Source: GCA-2686265 sp036010965 (lineage in GTDB: Bacteria > Planctomycetota > UBA1135 > GCA-002686595). Taken from it: a stretch of DNA of 49,788 nucleotides. The notes beneath the pieces are model-generated. The model was not told where the DNA came from. It ran no database searches and was given only the letters and a program-made list of their open reading frames with translations. Below, in pieces: positions 24,182-32,353 of the stretch. Every line of letters starts with the position of its first letter. The stretch's first letter is position 1. Location of the stretch: NCBI GenBank assembly GCA_036010965.1, contig DASCMO010000047.1, positions 1 to 49,788 of the forward strand. Reading direction: 5' to 3'. The position numbers were made by a program, and so were the translations under genes.

Positions 24182-25297
24182 ATGGGTGTGATCGACTGGT
24201 TCAAGCGCGGCGTGGGCGAGATGATGGTCGCCCGTCCGGATGACGCGAAGGCGCACGTTGTCTGGAAGCACCCCGACCCCACCATTCCGCTCAAGTCCCA
24301 GTTGACGGTGGAGGCGGACGAGCGCGCCGTGTTCTTCCGCGACGGCAAGGTCGTGAAGACCCTCGAGCCCGGGCGTCACACCCTCGACTCCTCGAACCTG
24401 CCCTTCCTCTCGGACCTCATCGATAGCTTCACGGGCGGGAACGTCCTCATCGCAGAGGTGTTCTTCGTCAACGTCCGCGAGCACGTGGGCGTCAAGTTTG
24501 GCGGACGCATCGGGCATGTCGAAGACCCCAAGAGCGGTGTCCCGGCCGAGACCCTCGTCCACGGCGAGTTCTCCTTCAGGGTCACGGATCCCGAGAAGCT
24601 GATCGTGGGCCTGGTAGGCATGGGACGTGCCGAGTCCTACATGGTGCGCTCGTGGATGAAGGAGCAGGTGCTGAAGGTCATCCGCGACCGCGTGGCCGAG
24701 CTCTTCGTGAAGCACAAGTGGCCGCTCCTGGACGTGACGTCGGGCGCCTACACCGAGGAGATTGAACGGGACGTCCTGGCCGGCCTCGCCGAACACGTGG
24801 GCAGCTACGGCATCGAGATCGTTCGCCTGGGCAACTTCGTCATCGCGATCGACGAGGAAGACGCGGACAACCTCAAGAAGCTCTACACCGACGCGGCCTA
24901 CCTGCGCACGGTGGGCGGCGTGGGCCAATACCAGCAGTTCGCGGCCGGCAAGGCCATGATGGGCGCCGGCGAGGGCATGGCCCTGGGCGCCGGCGAGGGC
25001 GGTGGTGGCGGCGGCGGGGGCCTGCTTGGAGGCGCCGGCCTCGGGGTCGGCTTCGGTCTGGCCCAGATGCTCGTCAAGGACCACAAGGGCGGTGAAATGC
25101 TCGCCCCGGCAGCCGCGGGCATCGTCTGCGCGGCCTGCACGCAGACCGTGCCGCCCGGCAAGTTCTGCGGGAAGTGCGGGACAGAGCTACAGGCCACCGA
25201 TCCCGCCTCCTCGGGGGATAGCTTCTGCTCCGGATGCGGGAGCCCGCTCGCCGCGGACTCGAGGTTCTGCGGGCAGTGCGGCAACGCGCGCGAGTAG
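24182..25297 (+). CDS. SPFH/virion-core-like protein with C-terminal zinc ribbons (YdjI-like)
   Basis: A 371-residue protein of the SPFH-like YdjI family, a scaffold implicated in membrane-stress response in Bacillus. The N-terminal half (MGVIDWFKRGVGEMMVARPDD, then VVWKHPDPTIPLKSQLTV and AVFFRDGKVVKTLEPGRHTLD) is the family's characteristic opening. A Gly-rich stretch (GEGGGGGGGGLLGGAGLGVGFGL) links to two C-terminal zinc ribbons (CAAC...CGKCG and CSGCG...CGQCG). The start at 24182 is the only one consistent with the family. It is divergent from the zinc-ribbon membrane protein at 24073, with 108 bases between the two starts, so shared regulation is likely. No pspA homologue lies in the window. 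Confidence 0.88.
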   Translation: MGVIDWFKRGVGEMMVARPDDAKAHVVWKHPDPTIPLKSQLTVEADERAVFFRDGKVVKTLEPGRHTLDSSNLPFLSDLIDSFTGGNVLIAEVFFVNVREHVGVKFGGRIGHVEDPKSGVPAETLVHGEFSFRVTDPEKLIVGLVGMGRAESYMVRSWMKEQVLKVIRDRVAELFVKHKWPLLDVTSGAYTEEIERDVLAGLAEHVGSYGIEIVRLGNFVIAIDEEDADNLKKLYTDAAYLRTVGGVGQYQQFAAGKAMMGAGEGMALGAGEGGGGGGGGLLGGAGLGVGFGLAQMLVKDHKGGEMLAPAAAGIVCAACTQTVPPGKFCGKCGTELQATDPASSGDSFCSGCGSPLAADSRFCGQCGNARE

Positions 25298-25381
25298 GGG
25301 CCGGCTGGCGCACGGATTGATGGTGGCACGACAGCATCACCGTGACTCTCAGGCGGGGAGCATGGCCGAGGGACGCACGCG

Positions 25382-26143
25382 ATGAAGGCCATCACGCGCG
25401 CACCGGAGGACTCCCTGACCGACTGCGCCCTGACCCACCTCGAACGCAAACCGATCGATGTCGCGCGCGCCATCGCCCAGCACGCGGACTACGTCGAGGC
25501 GTTGCGCTCGCGGGGAGTCGCGGTGGAAGAGCTCCCGCCCCTAGCGGGAGCCCCCGATGCGTGCTTCGTCGAGGACACCGCCATCGTCCTCGACGAGGTG
25601 GCGGTCATCACCCGCCCGGGGATCGAGTCGCGACGGAGAGAGGTGGGCTCGGTGGCCTCGGCCCTGGCGAAACACCGCGAGCTGATCACGATTGACGCGC
25701 CGTCGACCCTCGAAGGCGGTGACGTGGTCGTGGCGGGCGAGACGCTCTTCGTCGGCTGGTCCAAGCGCACAAACCACGCCGGACTGAAGGAGCTCGCGCA
25801 CCGCGTCCTGCACCTCGGATACCGCGTCAAGGCGGTCGAGGTGCGCGGCTGTCTGCACCTCAAGAGCGCGATGACGCTCATCGGGCCAGAGACCCTGCTC
25901 ATCCAGCCCGAGTGGCTCGATCTCACGCACGTCCGTGGCTTGGAGTGCCTCTCGGTCGCCCCCGAGGAGCCCTTCGGCGCGAACGCCCTGCGGCTGGCGG
26001 ACTCGCTGCTGCACCCCGCCGGCTTCCCGCGCACACACTCACTGCTCTGCGAGCGCGGCTTCGACGTGTCTCCCGTGGAGATCGGAGAGTTCCAGAAGGC
26101 CGAAGGCGCCGTGACCTGTCTGAGCCTGCTCCTCGACGCCTGA
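25382..26143 (+). CDS. N-omega,N-omega-dimethylarginine dimethylaminohydrolase family
   Basis: Guanidino-group hydrolase of 253 residues, close to the family length. Members convert methylated arginine to citrulline plus methylamine. Recognisable elements are PDACFVEDTAIVL (residues about 57-69), STLEGGDVVVAGETLFVG, the catalytic His in RGCLHLKSAMTLIG, and the nucleophile Cys in the C-terminal AVTCLSLLLDA. ATG start at 25382, 84 bases after the YdjI-like gene on the same strand. It is probably cytoplasmic and could give nitrogen from methylarginines, though related guanidino-modifying hydrolases with other substrates exist. Convincing at the family level. Confidence 0.9.
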   Translation: MKAITRAPEDSLTDCALTHLERKPIDVARAIAQHADYVEALRSRGVAVEELPPLAGAPDACFVEDTAIVLDEVAVITRPGIESRRREVGSVASALAKHRELITIDAPSTLEGGDVVVAGETLFVGWSKRTNHAGLKELAHRVLHLGYRVKAVEVRGCLHLKSAMTLIGPETLLIQPEWLDLTHVRGLECLSVAPEEPFGANALRLADSLLHPAGFPRTHSLLCERGFDVSPVEIGEFQKAEGAVTCLSLLLDA

Positions 26144-26302
26144 GCGACCCGCCAGAGCTCTGGCTGACCGTGCAGGATGGGCCCCCCGCGGTGAGGCGCG
26201 GACCTCCCCGTCAGGGTCGCCGCGATGGCCCTCTGGCCGGGCACGGCAGATTCTCCCTTGCTCTCTCGCGCCAGGGAGCGAGGGTGGTAGAGGAGCCCGC
26301 TC

Positions 26303-27364
26303 ATGCCTGAGATCCTCTACAACCTGGCCCTGGTCCATGTCGTCATCCTCGGCCTGGTGCAACTGCGCCAGGTGCGGTCGGGAACGACCTGGTCCATGGG
26401 CATGGTGGTCACCTCCATCGCAGCCTGCCTGTTCGCCGGCCTGGGCGCCTTCGTCGCCGGAATCGGTCTCTTCGGCGCCCTGGGCCTGTTGGCCTGGGGC
26501 GTGTTCGCGCACATTCCCCTGCAGTTCGTGGCCGGCGCGCTGCTCCTGCGTACCCATCGCCCGCGCACGGCCTCGGCATCGATTCTGCTGGCCGTGGGCG
26601 TGCTCGCCATCGGTGCCGATGCGTTCCTCATCGAACCGGAGCGCTTGCAGCTCACGCGCCTCGAGGTGGTCTCACGCACGGCGACCGCGCCCCTGCGCAT
26701 CGCCGTCCTGGCCGACATCCAGACCGACGAAGTCGGCGAACACGAGCGGCGCGCGGTCGCCATGGCCGTGGCACAGGAGCCCGACCTGATCCTGCTCGCC
26801 GGGGACTACATCCAGACCGATGACCCCGAGCGCGGCGCTATCGAGCGCCGCAAGCTGCATGACCTCTTCGTCCAGGAGGGCCTGGCCGCGCCGCTCGGGG
26901 TATTCGCGGTCAACGGAAACACCGACGGCCCACAGTGGATGGAGATCTTCGAAGGCCTCGATGTGCAGCTCGCCACCGAGCAACGCGATTTCGAGACCGC
27001 CGGCCTGACCGTCACCTGCCTGCCCTACGAACGCTCCTTCGCTCCCGATGTCCTCGTGACCCCGAGCGAGGGGTTTCACGTGGTCCTGGGTCACTCACCC
27101 GATTTTGCCCTCGGCGCCGTCGACGCCGACCTGCTGGTCGCGGGCCACTGTCACGGCGGCCAGGTGCGCCTGCCTCTGCTCGGCCCGCTGCTGATCCTGG
27201 CTCGCATCCCGCGCGCCTGGGCCTCGGGCGCCCACGTCGTCCGCTCCCACACCACTCTGGTGGTGTCGCGCGGCATCGGCATGGAGCGCGGCCGCGCTCC
27301 GCGGCTGCGTTTCCTCTGCCCGCCCGAGGTGGTGATCATCGACGTTGTCCCCACCGTCGACTGA
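26303..27364 (+). CDS. Membrane metallophosphoesterase
   Basis: A 353-residue protein with about four N-terminal membrane helices (residues 1-115), then an extracytoplasmic or membrane-facing calcineurin-like phosphoesterase domain of the YkuE/YaeI type. The metal-site motifs are present but varied: VLADIQTDEVGEH (D-x-Q instead of D-x-H), LLAGDYIQTD, VNGNTDG (GNTD instead of GNHD), VVLGHSPDF and AGHCHGGQVRLP. The end, SRGIGMERGRAPRLRFLCPPEV, is typical of the subfamily. Related enzymes act on UDP-diacylglucosamine or other phosphoesters; the His-to-Gln and His-to-Thr changes make the exact chemistry uncertain. It converges with the MOSC gene. Confidence 0.87.
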   Translation: MPEILYNLALVHVVILGLVQLRQVRSGTTWSMGMVVTSIAACLFAGLGAFVAGIGLFGALGLLAWGVFAHIPLQFVAGALLLRTHRPRTASASILLAVGVLAIGADAFLIEPERLQLTRLEVVSRTATAPLRIAVLADIQTDEVGEHERRAVAMAVAQEPDLILLAGDYIQTDDPERGAIERRKLHDLFVQEGLAAPLGVFAVNGNTDGPQWMEIFEGLDVQLATEQRDFETAGLTVTCLPYERSFAPDVLVTPSEGFHVVLGHSPDFALGAVDADLLVAGHCHGGQVRLPLLGPLLILARIPRAWASGAHVVRSHTTLVVSRGIGMERGRAPRLRFLCPPEVVIIDVVPTVD

Positions 27365-27378
27365 GGCCGAGCAGTCGC

Positions 27379-27942
27379 TCAGGAATCGCTCCCCGGCCCT
27401 GCGCCCCTGCGCAGAACGCGGATCGAATCGTCACGACGGACCAGCCCAGCCTCGACGACGGAGCACAGCACGCCACGCCCGCGCTGCCCGAGCCTGTCGG
27501 CGCGGGCCACCTTCTTGGCACCCACGGTGCCGTAGCGTTCCGCGAAGTACTTGCAGGGGTGATGGGGCATGGACGAGACCTCCAGCAACGCTTCACCTAC
27601 CTGCAAGCGCGTTCCGACCGGCAGGTTCTCCTCGGAGAGCTCTAGGTCGACGTGCAGGTTGTCGCCCGAGCGCGCCATGCTGTGGAGATCCTCACCCGCG
27701 AGCGAACGCAAGACGTGCACGTTGACCAGGCTGACCTGGGTCCCGGGGGTGCGGTCTTCCTCCTCCGCCCAGCGATCTCCGGAGATGCCGCCCTCCACGG
27801 TGAGCCCAACCTCAGCGGGCAACTCGCGCCCACCGTGGCCCTCCGCCGCGGGGCGGATGACGATGCCGCACACCACACCCTCCTCGCGCGGAGAGTCGGG
27901 GAGCCGCGCGAACCAGCGGTCGAATCGCCAGGAGAGATCCAT
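27379..27942 (-). CDS. MOSC-domain protein
   Basis: A 187-residue protein of the MOSC (molybdenum cofactor sulfurase C-terminal) family. Motifs include VEGGISGDRWAEEED, QVSLVNVHVL, LHVDLELSEENLPVGTRLQVGEALLEVSSMPHHPCKYFAERYG and GVLCSVVEAGLVRRDDSI; the conserved Cys is in HHPCKYF. Such proteins are thought to bind or deliver sulfur to the molybdenum cofactor or to reduce N-hydroxylated substrates. A molybdoenzyme is encoded a few kilobases away, but not in this transcription unit. The ATG at 27942 overlaps the stop of the TrpD-like gene by one base (TGATG), implying coupled translation. Confidence 0.88.
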   Translation of the reverse strand: MDLSWRFDRWFARLPDSPREEGVVCGIVIRPAAEGHGGRELPAEVGLTVEGGISGDRWAEEEDRTPGTQVSLVNVHVLRSLAGEDLHSMARSGDNLHVDLELSEENLPVGTRLQVGEALLEVSSMPHHPCKYFAERYGTVGAKKVARADRLGQRGRGVLCSVVEAGLVRRDDSIRVLRRGAGPGSDS

Positions 27943-29015
27943 CAAGCCTTCGCGATGAGGTCCCGGAGCTGTTCGAGGGTCTGGCGCGCCTTTCCCGAAT
28001 CGAGCGAGATGGTGGCCGCATCCACCCCCTCCGCGAGGGTCATGCAGCGCCCGGCAGCCTTCAGGATCAGGGCCGCCGTGATCAGGGTCGCGCTGCGCGC
28101 CGCGCCCGGCTCGCCCGCCAGGACGAGAGCCGTCATCTCGGCCGCCGCCCTCATGAGCGCTTCGTTGTCCCCCTGACCCTTGCCCTCCGGCGGCGGGCTG
28201 AAGAGGGGCAACTCGGGCTCGGCGTCGCATTCGAGCCCAAAGTCCTCTGGCTCCACGTGCACCGAGATCAGGTAGCCCTCGCTGAGCTCGATGGCGCGCG
28301 TCTTGCGCCGCACGGACGGGACCACGCCCCCCTCCAGGCCTTGCACGGCGATGGCCCGCGCGTGTCCGAGTTCCTGCAGGACCTCGACCGCGATGCCGAG
28401 CACGGGCCCGCTCTGAGCTCCGGCAACGACCGATGCACTTGGAGGGCAGACGAGCTTCTCGACGGTGGAGAGCGGCGTGCGCATGGCGATCGCGTCTCGC
28501 ATGCGCCGCATCCCGATCAGCTCCGGAAGCATCCCGCTCACACTGCAGACCGCGAAGCCCGTCTTCTCCAGCCACGACTCCGCCTCCTGGGGATCCCAGG
28601 TCATGCTCAACCCCAGGCCCTCCAGGACGCTGGAAGCGGTCAGGCCACGCTTGGGCGGGACGCAGCGATCACCGGAGATCAGCACCCGCGCCCCCGCACC
28701 GGCGGCGACCAGCCCCGCGGCCACTTCCAGGGGTGGCGTGTTCTCGAGGCCGCCCAACGGCGGACAGACCCAGACCAGGCCGCTGATGCCCGCGCCAGGG
28801 AAGTTGGCCCGGGCGCGAGCGGCGCTGGCAAAGCCCCGCAGCTCCTCGACGGTCGTTCCCTTGGCGCGCAAGGCCACCCAGAAGGCACCGACTGTGATGT
28901 CGCTCTCGCTGCCCGAGAGACAGGCGTCCATGGCCCCGCGGCACTCGTCGAAGGTCAGGTGGCGCGCATCCTTGCGCCCCGGATCGATGTGCTTGAGGAG
29001 ATCGCGGAGACTCAT
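27942..29015 (-). CDS. TrpD/TrpD2-like phosphoribosyltransferase-fold protein
   Basis: A 357-residue protein with the anthranilate phosphoribosyltransferase fold: an N-terminal helical part (MSLRDLLKHIDPGRKDARHL, then GAFWVALRAKGTTVEELRGF), then VCPPLGGLENTPPLEVAAGLVAAGAGARVLISGD, RTPLSTVEKLVCP and VQGLEGGVVPSVRRKT. The canonical TrpD GTGGD phosphate loop is replaced by PPLGGLENTP, and the later motifs resemble the YbiB/TrpD2 branch, whose E. coli member binds nucleic acid and is not a tryptophan enzyme. No other trp gene is nearby, supporting the TrpD2 reading. ATG at 29015; it is followed by the MOSC gene with a one-base overlap. Confidence 0.82.
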   Translation of the reverse strand: MSLRDLLKHIDPGRKDARHLTFDECRGAMDACLSGSESDITVGAFWVALRAKGTTVEELRGFASAARARANFPGAGISGLVWVCPPLGGLENTPPLEVAAGLVAAGAGARVLISGDRCVPPKRGLTASSVLEGLGLSMTWDPQEAESWLEKTGFAVCSVSGMLPELIGMRRMRDAIAMRTPLSTVEKLVCPPSASVVAGAQSGPVLGIAVEVLQELGHARAIAVQGLEGGVVPSVRRKTRAIELSEGYLISVHVEPEDFGLECDAEPELPLFSPPPEGKGQGDNEALMRAAAEMTALVLAGEPGAARSATLITAALILKAAGRCMTLAEGVDAATISLDSGKARQTLEQLRDLIAKA

Positions 29016-29211
29016 GGAGACGATTGAGCGGGCGCATCGGACGCGTCGAGGGCACCTCGCCTGTCCGGCGCGTTGTGGAGCATGGGCCACCAACCGCTGC
29101 GTGACACAAGGCTAGCATAGGCCGCACACCCGGACACAGCGGGCGCGAGGAGCGGTCGATTCCCGGCGCTCGTGGCCCGATCGCTGACGGAGCTGTTCCC
29201 CCGGGGGGAGT

Positions 29212-29571
29212 TCAGCCCTGCCCGAGGGTGATCGGCCCGTAGGCCCGGATCACCCATGACTGGAAAAGCACGACGACCAGCATGGCCAGAGCGAGCCCGG
29301 TCCATTGGGCCCCTCGCAGGCCCGGCGGACTCCCCCTCAAGCGGACTGCGTCGATCACGAAGCCCGCAGCCAGGCACGCGTCGATCAGCGAGAAGACGAC
29401 CAGCTCACGCAGGGAGAGCAGGCGGAAGGGCTCGGAGGAAGCCAGGGGCGGAAATCGCATGGTGAACGCGATCCACACGTACCAAAGAATGAACAGGCCG
29501 AGGGTGACGGTGGCGACGATCACCGTCGGCGGAATGATCGATCCGATCGGGCTCGGAGAGTGGAGCTTCAT
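29212..29571 (-). CDS. Small membrane protein, three predicted helices
   Basis: A 119-residue protein of unknown function. It has hydrophobic segments at about residues 14-36 (PTVIVATVTLGLFILWYVWIAF), 52-72 (LRELVVFSLIDACLAAGFVI) and 88-110 (QWTGLALAMLVVVLFQSWVI). It starts 24 bases after the last amidohydrolase gene on the same strand and may be cotranscribed with the array. No Cys or His cluster. I do not recognise the family. Confidence 0.65.
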   Translation of the reverse strand: MKLHSPSPIGSIIPPTVIVATVTLGLFILWYVWIAFTMRFPPLASSEPFRLLSLRELVVFSLIDACLAAGFVIDAVRLRGSPPGLRGAQWTGLALAMLVVVLFQSWVIRAYGPITLGQG

Positions 29572-29595
29572 GCCCTGACCTCGTGGCGGAGCGAC

Positions 29596-31080
29596 TCAGG
29601 CTCCGTCGCCCTCTTCCTCTCCTTCGGCATCACCCTCTTCGGGATCTTCACCCTCATCGCCATCGCCCTCATCGCCGCCGGCGTCCTCTTCCACCTCTAC
29701 ATCCTCCTCGAGGTTCTCGCCGGCGTCGATCTTCTCCTCGGGAGCGACTTCGGCCTTCGCCCGCGGGCGGATGTGTGCGAAGAAGAGCTCCTGTTCCTTG
29801 TCGTAGACAAGTTCCCCGTCGACGATCGCGTACTGGACGAAGGTCTGGTAGTGCAGCACGTCGCCATCGGTGACGATCAGGTCACAGTCCTTGCCCACCG
29901 CCAGGGATCCGACGCGGTGGCCGACCCCCATCATGCGCGCCGGTTCAATGGTGATCGCATCCAGCGCGGCCTCCTCCGACAGACCGCCGCGCACGGCGAA
30001 GCCCGCCTCCACGGGCAGGTGCATGATGTCGCGTCCGGCGATCCCGCCCAGGTTGATCCCGCCGCTCTGTGTCTTGATGACGATTGGAATGCCCGCGGCG
30101 TGGAGGATCGCGGCGTTTTCGATGCTCGCGCCTCCCGGCCGGACGAGGTTCTCGCTCTTGTCCCTGCGGGTGCGCGGCGTGATGATCGCCATCGCGCCCG
30201 CGCGCCCGAGCTCGTCAGCGACCGTCCAGCCCTCCCGGCAGCCGGTGATCGTCGGCCGGAATCCAAACTCCTGAGCCAATCGCGCGATGCCGAGCAGGTC
30301 TTCGCGGTCATCAGCACTGAAGCGCGCCAGGACCTCGCCCTTGAGGACGGCAAGCACCGTGGAGTCCACACCCTTCTTGCTCGGTTCCTTGAGATCCTTG
30401 TCCCCCTTGACATCTTTCTCCCACTGGCGGTAAGCCCGCAGGTATGCCGAGGCAGACGTCATCTTCTCGCGCAGGGAGGCCTTCCCTGTCGGGCTGCGTT
30501 TCGACCAGGAGAGCGACGCATAGGTACTCTCACCCAGGAGGATTCCGCCGAAGTCGAAGTCCCGCGGCGGGTCGTGCTCGACATAGCGCTTGAGCTTCAC
30601 GACGTTGCGTGACGCCCCCGTGCTGGTGATGCCGCTCGCCAGGGCGAGGACCAGGTTCTGGCTGAACGGATCGGCTGCGTCGGCGAAGTCGCTGCTGGCG
30701 CCCATCAGGCTCGACGAGCTGATCGCGACCAGGCCGGGATAGACGCGCAGGCCTGTGGCGTCGAGGGTCTCGGTCACGAAGTCCCGGTCCTCTTCCGGCA
30801 TGTCCTGGAAGTAATCCGTACCGGGAATCTCCACGTCATAACCGATGTGGGTGATCTTCCCGTTCTTCGCGAGCAGCGTCGCCCCGCGCAGCACCTCGCC
30901 GCCGGCTGCGTAGATGTCCCCGCCGGTCACGGCGAAGAAGTAGTTCTCGATCTCAGTCTTCTCCTGCTCGGCTTCCTCAGGCTCGTCATCAACGCCCGTG
31001 GCGAAGGGGCCCACGGCGAACACGACGGGAGCGAGAAAGGTCAAGGCCAGCGGGGCGAACGGCATCGGGAGCCTTCTCAT
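29596..31080 (-). CDS. Amidohydrolase-like protein without metal-ligand motif, acidic tail (array gene 10)
   Basis: A 494-residue exported member of the array. The leader (MRRLPMPFAPLALTFLAPVVFAVG) is followed by an acidic spacer. The amidohydrolase landmarks are present (GKITHIGYDVEI, then LRVYPGLVAISSSSLMG, ITSTGASRN), but the position of the metal-binding HxH is occupied by ISS. The closing motif MMGVGHRVGSLAVGKDCDLIVTDGD is conserved. Residues after about 440 form a long Glu/Asp tail. Its start overlaps the stop of the previous gene by four bases (ATGA), so translation is coupled. It is last in the array before a small membrane protein. Catalytic activity of the classical kind is unlikely; a structural or regulatory partner of the intact members is an inference. 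Confidence 0.85.
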   Translation of the reverse strand: MRRLPMPFAPLALTFLAPVVFAVGPFATGVDDEPEEAEQEKTEIENYFFAVTGGDIYAAGGEVLRGATLLAKNGKITHIGYDVEIPGTDYFQDMPEEDRDFVTETLDATGLRVYPGLVAISSSSLMGASSDFADAADPFSQNLVLALASGITSTGASRNVVKLKRYVEHDPPRDFDFGGILLGESTYASLSWSKRSPTGKASLREKMTSASAYLRAYRQWEKDVKGDKDLKEPSKKGVDSTVLAVLKGEVLARFSADDREDLLGIARLAQEFGFRPTITGCREGWTVADELGRAGAMAIITPRTRRDKSENLVRPGGASIENAAILHAAGIPIVIKTQSGGINLGGIAGRDIMHLPVEAGFAVRGGLSEEAALDAITIEPARMMGVGHRVGSLAVGKDCDLIVTDGDVLHYQTFVQYAIVDGELVYDKEQELFFAHIRPRAKAEVAPEEKIDAGENLEEDVEVEEDAGGDEGDGDEGEDPEEGDAEGEEEGDGA

Positions 31081-32333
31081 CGGGACACCTCCTCGGACAC
31101 GAAGCGGCCGTCGAGCATGACGGCTTCGATCTTGGTCCCCGGTTCCAGCGGGTCTCCGTTCAAGAAGATCAGGTTGGCAGCCTTGTCGGCGTCCAGGCTG
31201 CCGAGCGCCTCGCCCATGCCGAGCAGTTCGGCGGGTGCCTGGGTCATCGCGCGCAGGGCCGCCTCTCGCGGCAACCCCTGAGCCACCAGCTCACCGGTGT
31301 GCCGTAGCCAGGCCTGGTGGTTCGTCACGGAATCCGAACGCGGGATCAGGACCAGTTGCGCCCCGGCTTCCACGAGTTCCGCGGGGAGATTGCGCTGGCG
31401 CATCGTGTTGGGGTGCACGCTCATGGTCGGTTCCATCACGATTCGGCGCCCTGTCGCTCCGATCTTCCGCGCGAGGTGAAAGATATTCAACTCACGCGTG
31501 ATGGGAACGCGCAGGTCCCAGGAGAACTCCTCTTCGCCGATGGCGTCGAGGAAGTGCAGGTAGCTCGCCGAATCGGAGATCGAGATCAGCGCCGAGAGCT
31601 CCCCGTCACGCAGGGCCTGGAAGGCCGCCGCCTCGTCATCCCGATCAGGCGGGCTGTAGGGGTCGAACGTCTTCTTCTCGTCCTCGTCGTCCTCCTCATC
31701 ATCGTCCTTCTTCTTCTTGGCCTTCTCCCACTTCTCCTTGGCCTTCTCCCACTTCTCGCGAGCCTTCTCCTCTTTCTCCGCGTACCCGTCGGCCTCCTCA
31801 AACCCCTTCCGAATCATCTTCTTGGAGGAGGCGTTGGAGCGCGCCAGGATCTTCAGGTAGGCCCCATCGGCGAGGATCATCTCTTCAGCGGTCTCGCCCA
31901 AGGGGCGCACGACGACGCACTGGCCCGGGATGCCGTTGCCGGGCGGATAGAGGCCGAGGGTCGTGACGCCGGCTTCGAGCACCTCCTCGTAGGCCTTGCT
32001 GGCCGGATACAGCTCTCCCGACGCCATCTGCATGGGGCGCGAGTCGTTGCCGCCCTTGCTGTCGAGTCCGACGCGCGAGTAGCAATTGACCAGGCCCGGC
32101 ATGGCCGTCCACTCCGGATCGCGGTCGAGCACCTCGATGCCGCGGTCGATCGGCAGATCCTCACCGATCATCACGATGCGCCCGCCCTCGATGAGGATCA
32201 CGGCGTGTTCGATCGTGCCGTGAGAGATCGTCTCGGCCCGACCGACCTTGATGGCCAGGATGTCGGCGGCTACCGGAGCGGGGTCCGCGCCGGCCATGAG
32301 ACCGAGGAAAGGGAGAAGTGTGTTCGAGATCAT
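31077..32333 (-). CDS. Amidohydrolase-like protein without HxH, charged coiled-coil insert (array gene 9)
   Basis: A 418-residue protein; ATG 32333 with AAGGA eight bases upstream. The strand-loop that should read PGxxDxHxH is AMPGLVNCYSRVGLD, so both His ligands are absent. A Lys/Glu/Asp-rich insert (EKEEKAREKWEKAKEKWEKA, then KKKKDDDEEDDEDEKK) interrupts the barrel at about residues 195-235. The late Asp (LVLIPRSDSV) and the closing motif LGMGEALGSLDADKAANLIFLNGDPLEPG remain. It has an N-terminal hydrophobic leader. Its stop overlaps the next gene's start by four bases. Reads as a pseudoenzyme member of the array. Confidence 0.85.
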   Translation of the reverse strand: MISNTLLPFLGLMAGADPAPVAADILAIKVGRAETISHGTIEHAVILIEGGRIVMIGEDLPIDRGIEVLDRDPEWTAMPGLVNCYSRVGLDSKGGNDSRPMQMASGELYPASKAYEEVLEAGVTTLGLYPPGNGIPGQCVVVRPLGETAEEMILADGAYLKILARSNASSKKMIRKGFEEADGYAEKEEKAREKWEKAKEKWEKAKKKKDDDEEDDEDEKKTFDPYSPPDRDDEAAAFQALRDGELSALISISDSASYLHFLDAIGEEEFSWDLRVPITRELNIFHLARKIGATGRRIVMEPTMSVHPNTMRQRNLPAELVEAGAQLVLIPRSDSVTNHQAWLRHTGELVAQGLPREAALRAMTQAPAELLGMGEALGSLDADKAANLIFLNGDPLEPGTKIEAVMLDGRFVSEEVSR

Positions 32334-32353
32334 GATTGGAGTCCTTGTTGCGC

